DNA from: JAYEID01 sp964581885
Lineage (GTDB): Bacteria; Patescibacteriota; WWE3; JAUXAW01; JAYEID01
Direction: 5' to 3'
DNA: 42,872 nt
Assembly: GCA_964581885.1 (NCBI GenBank)
Contig: CAZOPS010000001.1
Coordinates: 1-42,872 of the forward strand
Made by a program: the position numbers and the translations under genes
Part shown: piece by piece, positions 15,407 through 22,312 of the stretch
Position numbering within the stretch: position 1 is the first letter of the stretch
Layout: each line of letters starts with the position of its first letter
The notes under the pieces: model-generated
Seen by the model: only the letters and a program-made list of their open reading frames with translations
Told to the model about the DNA's origin: nothing
Database searches by the model: none

Positions 15407-15415
15407 TGGTATAAT
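15407..15415 (+). promoter_or_regulatory. extended -10 promoter
   Basis: TGGTATAAT fits the extended -10 consensus, and no good -35 hexamer is seen. A start near 15422 would give a leader of about 40 nt for the 98-residue gene, which has the binding site AGGAG just before its ATG at 15464. Confidence 0.5.
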
Positions 15416-15463
15416 GACTGCTATAGCACCCAAAAAGAACCCATTAAAAAAGGAGTCCAAATT

Positions 15464-15760
15464 ATGCCACAACCAAATTCCCGGGAAGAGTACCTTAAGC
15501 AAATCCAACAGAAATTGGAAAAGGATCTACCTAACTTAGAGATAACGCTTAAATATAAAACTCCGTGCAAGGGTAGAGACGAACGCATAATTATACTAGT
15601 TTCCAGCGAAACTCACACAACACCCGTAGAATGCAGCTTCAAGACACTTATAAAGCTGGGCCTAGAAGGTATCCCACTAGAACGTCGATTTCAACCAACA
15701 CCCTTCACTTGGAGATCTCTGATCCAAACAATAAGGACTTTGCACTCCTTGCAAGAGTAG
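15464..15760 (+). CDS. small soluble protein, function unknown
   Basis: This 98-residue, basic and charged protein has no membrane segment and no motif I can name. An N-terminal helix (REEYLKQIQQKLEKDLP) is followed by a strand-rich middle (LEITLKYKTPCKGRDERIII). Support for a real gene comes from three things: a good Shine-Dalgarno sequence, an extended -10 promoter upstream, and a 12-bp hairpin beginning at its stop codon. It stands alone between the divergent metG and a GT2 gene. Confidence 0.6.
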   Translation: MPQPNSREEYLKQIQQKLEKDLPNLEITLKYKTPCKGRDERIIILVSSETHTTPVECSFKTLIKLGLEGIPLERRFQPTPFTWRSLIQTIRTLHSLQE

Positions 15761-15800
15761 CCCTAGTGCTAGCCATTAAACCACTAGGGCTACTCCTTAT
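15757..15800 (+). terminator. hairpin terminator after the 98-residue gene
   Basis: GTAGCCCTAGTG (15757-15768) pairs perfectly with CACTAGGGCTAC (15782-15793), and a weak T-rich tail TCCTTATTTC follows. The stop codon TAG lies in the left arm. Confidence 0.65.
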
Positions 15801-15866
15801 TTCTGTGCTAATATTCAAAGCACTCTTAAACTTTAATCACTAATATTAAAGAGTTTGCTGCCATCA

Positions 15867-16610
15867 ATGAAAGAACAAAAAGTTAGTTGCATTATCCCCG
15901 TATATGACGAAGAGACAACAATTGCAGGAGTTATTGATGTTTGCCTAAAGGTACCGGAAATAAAAGAAATCATAGTAGTAGATGACGCATCCACAGATAA
16001 AACCCCACAAATTCTAAATAAGTACAAAAAAGATGTTAAAGTAATTACATTAGAAAATAATCACGGAAAGGGTGGCGCGGTAGCCTACGGAGTAAGAGAA
16101 TCTACATATCCTTATATTCTTCTTCTAGATGCAGACTTAATTAATATTAAACCTCATCATCTATCTTCAATTATAAGACCTGTGTTAGACCACAATGTAA
16201 AAATGTCAGTAGGTGATGTACTTTCCGACGGTGTACCCCTATATTCGTTCCTCTGGCAATTTAGTGGGCAGCGGTGTTTTCCAAAAAAAGAATTACTGCC
16301 TCTTTTAGAAAAAATCGAAAAAACTAATTACGCTATTGAAGTTATTCTAAATGAAGCCTTTTGTGACAGTACAGTAGTAGTACCTCTCGTTAGCAAAAAA
16401 CCTTTACGAGTAAAAAAGCAAGAAAAAGATCGAAGTTGGTTACTAGGTTCGACAGGGTTTATAAGAGAAATACTAGAAATTTCGCAAAGTATAGTCTCGC
16501 ACAAAAGCAAAGAATACCAAAAAAAGTTCAATGAAGATCTAATCAAAAGTATAGCAACCTACCTTAAAGTAAACTCTCAGAAACTGAAAGATTTTATTCA
16601 ACCTACTTAA
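15867..16610 (+). CDS. GT2 family glycosyltransferase (paralogue A)
   Basis: From the ATG at 15867 this is a 247-residue soluble GT-A enzyme. It has the opening VSCIIPVYDEETTIAGVID, the nucleotide-binding VVDDASTDKT and the metal motif LLLDADL, as in polyprenyl-phosphate mannosyl/glucosyltransferases. The C-terminal half (KKPLRVKKQEKDRSW) is basic and has no transmembrane helix. It is related in sequence to the GT2 at 16878 (same VYDEE/AYNEE, STDKT, DADLIN signatures), so the two are likely a duplicated pair separated by a T-box leader. The acceptor is unknown. Confidence 0.85.
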   Translation: MKEQKVSCIIPVYDEETTIAGVIDVCLKVPEIKEIIVVDDASTDKTPQILNKYKKDVKVITLENNHGKGGAVAYGVRESTYPYILLLDADLINIKPHHLSSIIRPVLDHNVKMSVGDVLSDGVPLYSFLWQFSGQRCFPKKELLPLLEKIEKTNYAIEVILNEAFCDSTVVVPLVSKKPLRVKKQEKDRSWLLGSTGFIREILEISQSIVSHKSKEYQKKFNEDLIKSIATYLKVNSQKLKDFIQPT

Positions 16611-16628
16611 TAATAACTACAAAAAACG

Positions 16629-16657
16629 TTGCACCATAAGCATCTAAATGCTATCCT
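16629..16657 (+). promoter_or_regulatory. promoter of the T-box leader
   Basis: TTGCAC (16629-16634) and TATCCT (16652-16657) are separated by 17 bp, predicting a start near 16664, just before the leader structures. Confidence 0.65.
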
Positions 16658-16663
16658 TAAGGG

Positions 16664-16866
16664 GAATTATCACAAAAGCGATACGGGTTCGACAGTCACC
16701 GAACCCTAGCCAACTAAAGGGTACGTTGAGGGAAAAACCCCAAAAGATTCTTTTGGATAGTAAAATCTTCCAGAAGGCTGGGCCGTAATCCAGAAAAATA
16801 AGTGAAGTAAGGTTGGTACCGCCCTTACAATTCTTAGGGCCCTTGCAAACAGCAAGGGTTTTTTAT
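16664..16866 (+). promoter_or_regulatory. T-box riboswitch (probable tRNA-Val sensor)
   Basis: The T-box sequence AAGGTTGGTACCGC lies at 16809-16822. It is flanked by GTAAGG/CCTTAC arms of an antiterminator and followed by an intrinsic terminator. The bulge reads TGGT, which can pair with the ACCA end of an uncharged tRNA with discriminator A, as in tRNA-Val. The first stem is very short (GGGTTC/GAACCC, 16685-16706). Its 10-nt loop contains GTC followed by A (16695-16698), a suitable Val specifier. Further helices (16743-16755 and around 16777-16792) fit Stem II/III positions. Uncharged tRNA-Val would favour read-through into GT2-valS. The family match is strong; the specifier placement is inference. 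Confidence 0.8.
16840..16866 (+). terminator. T-box-controlled intrinsic terminator
   Basis: The stem CCCTTGC-AAACA-GCAAGGG is followed by TTTTTT, 11 bp before the ATG of the GT2 gene. It is the regulated element of the leader described at 16664. Confidence 0.88.
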
Positions 16867-16877
16867 TTACAGCAACA

Positions 16878-17588
16878 ATGAAAGTATCTATTATTATACC
16901 TGCATATAACGAGGAAAAAACAATTAGATCTGTAGTAAACACTTCCTTAGCTTGCAGCCTGGTAGGGGAGGTTATTGTAATCAATGACGGATCAACAGAT
17001 AAAACTGTCGAAGCGTTACCAAAGAATAGAGAAAATCTGCATTTGCTGAATAACAGAGAAAATAAGGGAAAAGGCTACAGCTTATGGTGGGGTTTTAGGG
17101 AAGCTAGTAAAAATGTTATTGTTTGTTTAGACGCAGATTTAATAAATCTACAAAGCGCTCACATTGAACAACTAGCCAATCCCATCCTTAAAGAAACTGC
17201 CGACCTAACACTTGGGAAAATGCACTTCAACACTTTTGACAATGTGTACCAGGAACTAGCACCAAACCTGCTAGAAAACTATAAGAATAGGTACACAATT
17301 CTTATTACTGGGCAAAGAGCTGCGCATCGTAAAGATCTTCTCAAAATAAAAAAGTTAAAAACTACAGAGTACGGAGTTGATCTAAAAATTACAGATTACT
17401 TCATAGCCCACAACAAAAATATAACTAAGGTAGATTTGAAAGATGTATACCATTCAAATAAGTTCAAGAAATGGGGACTGGCGGGACTACTAAAAGATAT
17501 CAGTATGTGGAAAAATATAGTAGAAGTAGCAAGTAGTGCAAAAAGCAATAAACTCCTGCGCCAAGGGCACAAACAAATAAAAACATGA
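16878..17588 (+). CDS. GT2 family glycosyltransferase (paralogue B)
   Basis: This 236-residue protein opens with VSIIIPAYNEEKTIRSVV. It carries VINDGSTDKT, then NKGKGYSLWWG and the DxD-type motif CLDADLINL, all of the dolichyl-phosphate-mannose-synthase-like GT2 group. No membrane helix is present. It is co-transcribed with valS, because its stop overlaps the valS start, and both sit behind the T-box. A glycosyltransferase under amino-acid control is unexpected. It may simply ride on the valS transcript, or couple envelope synthesis to valine supply. The donor and acceptor are unknown. Confidence 0.88.
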   Translation: MKVSIIIPAYNEEKTIRSVVNTSLACSLVGEVIVINDGSTDKTVEALPKNRENLHLLNNRENKGKGYSLWWGFREASKNVIVCLDADLINLQSAHIEQLANPILKETADLTLGKMHFNTFDNVYQELAPNLLENYKNRYTILITGQRAAHRKDLLKIKKLKTTEYGVDLKITDYFIAHNKNITKVDLKDVYHSNKFKKWGLAGLLKDISMWKNIVEVASSAKSNKLLRQGHKQIKT

Positions 17589-19801
17589 AAAAACAATACA
17601 ACCCAAAAAAAACTGAACACAAAATTTACAAAATGTGGGAAGAGGGCAGTTATTTTAAACCGCAAATAGACAAAAATGAAGAACCCTTTGTTATAACCTT
17701 ACCACCGCCAAATGTAACCGGGGGTTTACATGCGGGGCACGCTCTCTATGTTCTAGAAGATATAATGATTCGTTACCACCGAATGAAAGGCGACCCAACT
17801 TTATGGGTACCTGGATTTGATCACGCCTCTATCGCCGTAGAATACCTAGTAGTAAAGGAATTAAGAAAAGAAGGTTTAACTAAACAAGACATTGGTCGGG
17901 AGGAATATCTTAAACGAGCGGAGAAATTTGCCGATGAATCGCGGGATTACATTAGAAACCAGCTAAAAAAACTGGGTTTTTCTTTAGATTGGACACGCGA
18001 AGCATATACTATGGACGGAAAGCGATCACAAGCAGTAACAGAAGCCTTCAACCGTCTTTACGAAAATGGTTTAATCTACAAAGACGATTATATTGTTAAC
18101 TGGTGCCCCAATTGCGAGACAGCTATTAGTGACTTGGAAAACGAGTACCAAGAGGAGGGCGCAACTTTTTATTATATTAGATACGGGCCCCTAACCGTAG
18201 CCACCACCCGCCCGGAAACTATGTTTGCCGACGTTGCCGTAGCCGTGCACCCCGAAGACCCCCGTTACCAAGATTACATCGGGAGAGAAGTTCCTTTGCC
18301 CTTAACTAATAAAAAATTGCTAGTAATTGCCGACGAAGCCGTTGACCCTGAATTTGGTACCGGTGCCCTGAAAATTACACCTGCGCACGACGAGACGGAC
18401 TTTGAAATCGGTCGTAGGCACAATCTGGAAGCTCCCAAAGCCATAAATAAAGAGGGTAACCTTACAGAAATTACCGGAAAGTACCAGGGAATGACCGTAC
18501 AGGAAGCACGCGAATCCGTCATTAAAGATTTGAAAGATCAAGGTCATTTAGAAAAAACAGAGGAAATGGCCCACCGCGTGGGCCACTGCCAGCGCTGCGG
18601 CACCAAAACGGAACCGCTTATTTCTAAACAATGGTATGCAGCAACAACCGAACTTGCAAAACCCGCAATGGACGCTGTAAAAAAAGGAAATATAGAAATT
18701 ATTCCTAAAAACTTTGAAAAAGTATTTTTCCATTGGATGGAAAATATTCACGATTGGTGCATTTCCCGCCAACTGTGGTGGGGGCACAGATTGCCTGTTT
18801 GGCGTTGCCAAACAGGTCAAAATAACAAATCCAATCCGCCGGCTGGCGGACCAATTTCCAAAACAGACTCGGAAAAGGATTATATTGTTGCGAGAGAAAA
18901 ACCGGATGAGTGCCCCATCTGCGGGGAATGTGATATGAAACAAGCAGCGGATGTATTAGATACATGGTTTTCATCCAGCTTATGGCCAATCACTACGCTC
19001 GGATGGCCAAAAAAAACAAAAGACTTTGAATATTTCTATCCAACTACTGTGAGAGAAACCGGCTATGACATTTTATTTTTCTGGGTAGCCAAGGAAATAA
19101 TGATGTGTATGGAAATGACCGGAGAAATTCCCTTTAGTAAAGTGTATCTACACGGACTAGTGCGCGACAACGAAGGGAGAAAATTTAGCAAGACCAAGGG
19201 AATCGGCTTTGATCCCCTAGAAATAATAGAAAAATACGGGGCAGATGCTTTACGAATGGCGTTAGTCATCGGTAATGCACCAGGAACGGATTTAAAAATA
19301 AATGACGATAAAGTACGTGGTTACCGGAATTTTGCCAACAAACTTTGGAATATTGGAAGATTCATTTACAGTAATTTAGAAAAAAACAATTGGATTAACT
19401 GGGCTGATATACCTGAATTAGATTTTAAAAATAAGAATTTAACTAACAAAGATAAGGAAATTATAAAAAGGTGGCACAATACTCTTGAATACGTAACCAA
19501 AAATATTGATCACCAGGAACACAACTACAGATTTGATTTAGCCGGAGAAGAGCTGTATCACTTTGTATGGCACCAATTTGCTGATGAGTACCTTGAATAT
19601 TCCAAAGAAGATTTATACAGTAACTCAGAAGAAAAGAAAAAAAGGAAACTCTCAGTACTTCGATATATATATTACGATATACTGAAAACACTGCATCCTT
19701 TTATGCCTTTTGTAACAGAAGAAATCTGGCAACGTTTTCCACATAAAAACAACAGACCCCTAATAGTAACGTCTTGGCCACAGTCTTTCAAAAGTAACTA
19801 G
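17585..19801 (+). CDS. valS: valyl-tRNA synthetase
   Basis: This 738-residue class Ia synthetase has the ValRS start PPPNVTGGLHAGHAL (HIGH variant at 49-52), GFDHASIA, the editing-domain segment TTRPETMFADVAV, zinc ligands CPNC and CQRC, and the KMSKS variant KFSKT at 533-537. It is shorter than E. coli ValRS (951 aa) and seems to lack most of the C-terminal coiled coil. Residues about 413-422 (KSNPPAGGPI) are encoded by a palindromic repeat (18827-18857) inserted in frame near the CPIC zinc region; the same repeat occurs in the helicase gene. Expression is probably controlled by the T-box at 16664. Confidence 0.96.
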   Translation: MKKQYNPKKTEHKIYKMWEEGSYFKPQIDKNEEPFVITLPPPNVTGGLHAGHALYVLEDIMIRYHRMKGDPTLWVPGFDHASIAVEYLVVKELRKEGLTKQDIGREEYLKRAEKFADESRDYIRNQLKKLGFSLDWTREAYTMDGKRSQAVTEAFNRLYENGLIYKDDYIVNWCPNCETAISDLENEYQEEGATFYYIRYGPLTVATTRPETMFADVAVAVHPEDPRYQDYIGREVPLPLTNKKLLVIADEAVDPEFGTGALKITPAHDETDFEIGRRHNLEAPKAINKEGNLTEITGKYQGMTVQEARESVIKDLKDQGHLEKTEEMAHRVGHCQRCGTKTEPLISKQWYAATTELAKPAMDAVKKGNIEIIPKNFEKVFFHWMENIHDWCISRQLWWGHRLPVWRCQTGQNNKSNPPAGGPISKTDSEKDYIVAREKPDECPICGECDMKQAADVLDTWFSSSLWPITTLGWPKKTKDFEYFYPTTVRETGYDILFFWVAKEIMMCMEMTGEIPFSKVYLHGLVRDNEGRKFSKTKGIGFDPLEIIEKYGADALRMALVIGNAPGTDLKINDDKVRGYRNFANKLWNIGRFIYSNLEKNNWINWADIPELDFKNKNLTNKDKEIIKRWHNTLEYVTKNIDHQEHNYRFDLAGEELYHFVWHQFADEYLEYSKEDLYSNSEEKKKRKLSVLRYIYYDILKTLHPFMPFVTEEIWQRFPHKNNRPLIVTSWPQSFKSN
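18827..18857. repeat. palindromic repeat inside valS
   Basis: The core TCCGCCGGCTGGCGGA (18835-18850) has 6-bp arms. With its left flank AAATCCAA it is identical to the copy at 27763 in the helicase gene for 25 bases. It is read in frame as SNPPAGG. Confidence 0.85.
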
Positions 19802-20047
19802 CTAGGAAACAGGATCATATCCTCCGGGATTCCACGGATGGCATCTAAATATACGTTTTAAACCCAACCATAAGCCTTTTAGAACCCCATGCTTCTCTAT
19901 AGCCCGATACATATACTCGGAACAGGTAGGTTCAAATCTACAAACTTGATCGGTAAGCCACAACTTTTTTACCCATCCGTGATCAAGTGAGAGGTACTTT
20001 TGGTAGAACTTTATTAAGTTCAGTAAGAACTTCTTTAAAAGATACAT
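19802..20047 (-). CDS. yidD: membrane protein insertion efficiency factor YidD
   Basis: This 81-residue protein has the YidD pattern: an N-terminal amphipathic or hydrophobic helix, then CRFEPTCSEYMYRAIEKHG and the C-terminal RIFRCHPWNPGGYDPV with conserved cysteines. YidD supports YidC-dependent membrane insertion and normally lies beside rnpA. Here it overlaps rnpA by about 65 bp. It abuts the convergent valS end-to-end (stop codons adjacent), so there is no room for a terminator between them. yidC itself lies separately at 36283. Confidence 0.95.
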   Translation of the reverse strand: MYLLKKFLLNLIKFYQKYLSLDHGWVKKLWLTDQVCRFEPTCSEYMYRAIEKHGVLKGLWLGLKRIFRCHPWNPGGYDPVS

Positions 20048-20336
20048 TTTTTATATTTTGTCTAGCAATTAGTACAATATCGTAACCATTTTTAAATTTA
20101 GATAATTTTTTTAGAATAGCTTCTTGCATTAGTCTACGAGCACGATTTCTTTTTACAGCACGTTTATCAAATTTCTTGGATGTAATAAAACCAAAGCGGG
20201 GGGGTTGCGCTTTCCGATTGGAATTATAATAATAAACAAGAATAAAGTAAGGGGTTTCTTGTACTTTTCCATGACGTTTTACTTTACGAAACTCGTATTC
20301 CGTTTGTAAACGATTAGATTCAGGAATCATGGGCAA
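19983..20336 (-). CDS. rnpA: ribonuclease P protein component
   Basis: This protein of about 117 residues has the RnpA core RFGFITSKKFDKRAVKRNRARR and the typical preceding YYNSNRKAQPP loop. It binds the RNase P RNA to mature tRNA 5' ends. The start may be the first or the third codon (both Met). The usual upstream neighbour rpmH (L34) is not present. The 265 bp up to dnaA hold DnaA boxes instead. The gene is co-transcribed with yidD, with overlapping frames. Confidence 0.95.
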   Translation of the reverse strand: MPMIPESNRLQTEYEFRKVKRHGKVQETPYFILVYYYNSNRKAQPPRFGFITSKKFDKRAVKRNRARRLMQEAILKKLSKFKNGYDIVLIARQNIKNVSFKEVLTELNKVLPKVPLT

Positions 20337-20339
20337 CTC

Positions 20340-20600
20340 TGCATTTTATCGTACTCTTAATTAGGAATCGAATCAAGGTTCAAAGGTTTTCCACAAATTT
20401 GACTGCTATATTTAGTTCTAGTTTTTATTTTTAATATATGTAGTTGTAGTAGTAGAGAGTGTGAGTATGTTAGCAAATTTATTTTTGGTTGGTTGTCTGT
20501 TACAAACTAGGTGCGTGGTAGTGTTAATTTTATGTGGGCGCTTTGTGGATACTTTGTGGAAAAGGGACTTTTTATCCACATAGCTTGTAGTTTACTCGCT
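20340..20600. other. probable replication origin (oriC), DnaA-box cluster
   Basis: The non-coding region between rnpA and dnaA contains a perfect DnaA box TTATCCACA (20572-20580) and three one-mismatch boxes (20387-20395; inverted at 20544-20552 and 20555-20563). It also has AT-rich runs (20400-20450). The plus strand changes from A/C-rich on the left to G/T-rich on the right near this point even in genes of opposite orientation, as expected for a leading-strand switch. No rpmH ORF is found here. Unwinding element and exact borders are not defined. Confidence 0.75.
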
Positions 20601-20601
20601 T

Positions 20602-21945
20602 TTATCCCCCTAATTCCGTTGTTATCTCCATTATTTGGGATTTTATTCCCGGGTCATTGTGGATAAGTTCTTTTATCTTTCCTACTCCATGTATCACTGT
20701 GGTATGGTCTCGCCCTCCCAACTGGTTTCCGATTTCTTCTAGTGGTAACTCTGTTTCCTTTCGCATTACATACATTGCAACTTGGCGGGGGCGTGCTATC
20801 CTTACTGGGCGTCGCTTTCCCTTCAAATCTTTCGGTTTTAGTGTGTAGTAGTTACATACCGTTTTAATTATTTCGTCTGCTGTAGGAGGTTTTTTTTGTG
20901 GAGGTTCTCCTAAGACCTTTTGAGCTAGTGATTTTGTGGGTTGTACTCCTCGAGTTTCTGCTAGGGTAACTACTCTATTTAATGCCCCTTCTAATTCACG
21001 AACATTGGAGGGTGTGGCTTCTGCAATGTATTCCAACACATCAGTACTTACTTTCAACTTTAGGTCCTCGCACTTTTTTTGAAGAATTGCTAGGCGAATA
21101 TCAAAGTCGGGGAATTGCATATCTGCTAACATACCGCTCCCAAATCGCGAAGATAAGCGGTCTTCAAGGTCTGGAATTTCTTTTGGTGGTTTATCCGAGG
21201 TTAGAATTATTTGTTTTTGTTCCATGTAGAGAGCGTTGAAGGTGTGGAAGAACTCTTCTTGGGTTGTTTCCCTGCCTGCTATAAATTGGATATCGTCAAT
21301 TAATAGTACATCTGCACTGCGGAATTTTGTTTTAAAAGCAGCTGTGGTGCGGTTTTGGATAGCCTGAATAAGTTGGTTGGTAAAATCTTCACTTGTACAG
21401 TAGATTACTTCTCTTTCCGGGTGGGTTTTAAGAATTTTATTGCCAATTGCTTGGACAAGGTGTGTCTTTCCCAAACCCACGTCCGAGTATAAGAAGAAGG
21501 GATTGTACCGAGTTCCGGGATTTTGCACAATACTTTGGGCCACTGCGTAGGCAAGATTATTATTGTTTCCTACTACAAAATTGCTAAAGGTGTATTGGGG
21601 AGATAAACCCGATTCTTTTATTTTTTCTTTTCTTTTTAGTTCTTTTTTCTTTTGCTCCTGGAACAAGGGCCCTAAATTATTGTTGTCTTTTCTTTTTTGT
21701 TGGTTTTTGATAACAAAATCTAGTTGAAGTGCAGTGTTGGTTAGGGACTTAAGCACCTCTTTTATTTGTGGTTTGTATTTTTTTTCTAGTCTCTTTTTTA
21801 TGTAAGTGGAGGGGCATCCTATGGTGGCAATATTGTTATTTACAGATTCTAAACTAGTTTTTGCAAACCATGTCTGGTACGCAGCTGGACTTATTTTTAT
21901 TTGTAGTTGTTCTAAGGCGGTCTTCCAAAGGCTGTCTTTTTTCAT
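20602..21945 (-). CDS. dnaA: chromosomal replication initiator protein DnaA
   Basis: This 447-residue protein has the full DnaA arrangement. An N-terminal domain I (LWKTALEQLQIKISPAAYQTWF) and a linker are followed by the AAA+ domain with Walker A SDVGLGKTH (about 154-162), Walker B LLIDDIQF (about 214-221) and sensor RLSSRFGSG. Domain IV closes with the DNA-binding signature GGRDHTTVIHG. The first Walker A residue is Ser instead of the usual Gly. It lies next to a DnaA-box cluster and carries one perfect box within its own 3' coding region (20658-20666), which suggests autoregulation or origin function. Confidence 0.97.
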   Translation of the reverse strand: MKKDSLWKTALEQLQIKISPAAYQTWFAKTSLESVNNNIATIGCPSTYIKKRLEKKYKPQIKEVLKSLTNTALQLDFVIKNQQKRKDNNNLGPLFQEQKKKELKRKEKIKESGLSPQYTFSNFVVGNNNNLAYAVAQSIVQNPGTRYNPFFLYSDVGLGKTHLVQAIGNKILKTHPEREVIYCTSEDFTNQLIQAIQNRTTAAFKTKFRSADVLLIDDIQFIAGRETTQEEFFHTFNALYMEQKQIILTSDKPPKEIPDLEDRLSSRFGSGMLADMQFPDFDIRLAILQKKCEDLKLKVSTDVLEYIAEATPSNVRELEGALNRVVTLAETRGVQPTKSLAQKVLGEPPQKKPPTADEIIKTVCNYYTLKPKDLKGKRRPVRIARPRQVAMYVMRKETELPLEEIGNQLGGRDHTTVIHGVGKIKELIHNDPGIKSQIMEITTELGG

Positions 21946-21991
21946 GGTAGATGTAGAGGGGCAGGGAGTTCACTTTTAACTTTATGTTCTT

Positions 21992-22000
21992 TGTGGATAA
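21992..22000 (-). promoter_or_regulatory. DnaA box upstream of dnaA
   Basis: The plus strand reads TGTGGATAA, a perfect consensus box on the minus strand, 47 bp upstream of the dnaA start. The rest of 21946-22264 holds only AT-rich sequence with short degenerate repeats such as actagcaa/agctagca near 22130. I see no gene in it. Confidence 0.7.
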
Positions 22001-22264
22001 GTGTCAAGGTGTTTCTTATCTTGACTGCCATTACAGTTAGAACTTAAAAATCTTGGTAACTGTGCTTTTATGGATTATTTCATAGGGACTGTTGGTACGG
22101 GGCTTGATAGTTGGTAATGAGCAGTTAGTAGCTAGCAACTCGCAACTAGCAATTGGTAACAGGTTGGCGAATAGATGCGAATGATGAGTGGAGACTGGTA
22201 GATAGTCACAAGTTTGCTGGTTGGGGGTAAACTAATTGCTGCTGTTCTCCTAATGCAATCTAGT

Positions 22265-22292
22265 TTGACGGGCAGTGTCTTTGGTGTATTAT
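22265..22292 (+). promoter_or_regulatory. sigma70-type promoter of the solute-binding-like gene
   Basis: TTGACG (22265-22270), a 16-bp spacer and TATTAT (22287-22292) make a strong promoter. The ATG at 22313 follows a GAGG binding site. Confidence 0.65.
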
Positions 22293-22312
22293 ATAAATTG
22301 AGGTAATTACTA

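Noticed and set aside
15317..15508. Minus-strand ORF of 63 codons between metG and the 98-residue gene
   Set aside because: It overlaps the metG start in another frame and the opposing gene start; no binding site or family match.
20337..20601. rpmH (L34) next to rnpA
   Set aside because: No basic 44-residue L34-like frame exists on either strand here; DnaA boxes fill the region.
22120..22180. Short repeats of the type actagcaa as a CRISPR or iteron array
   Set aside because: The units are degenerate, irregularly spaced and of 8-10 bases only; no regular spacer or direct-repeat length.
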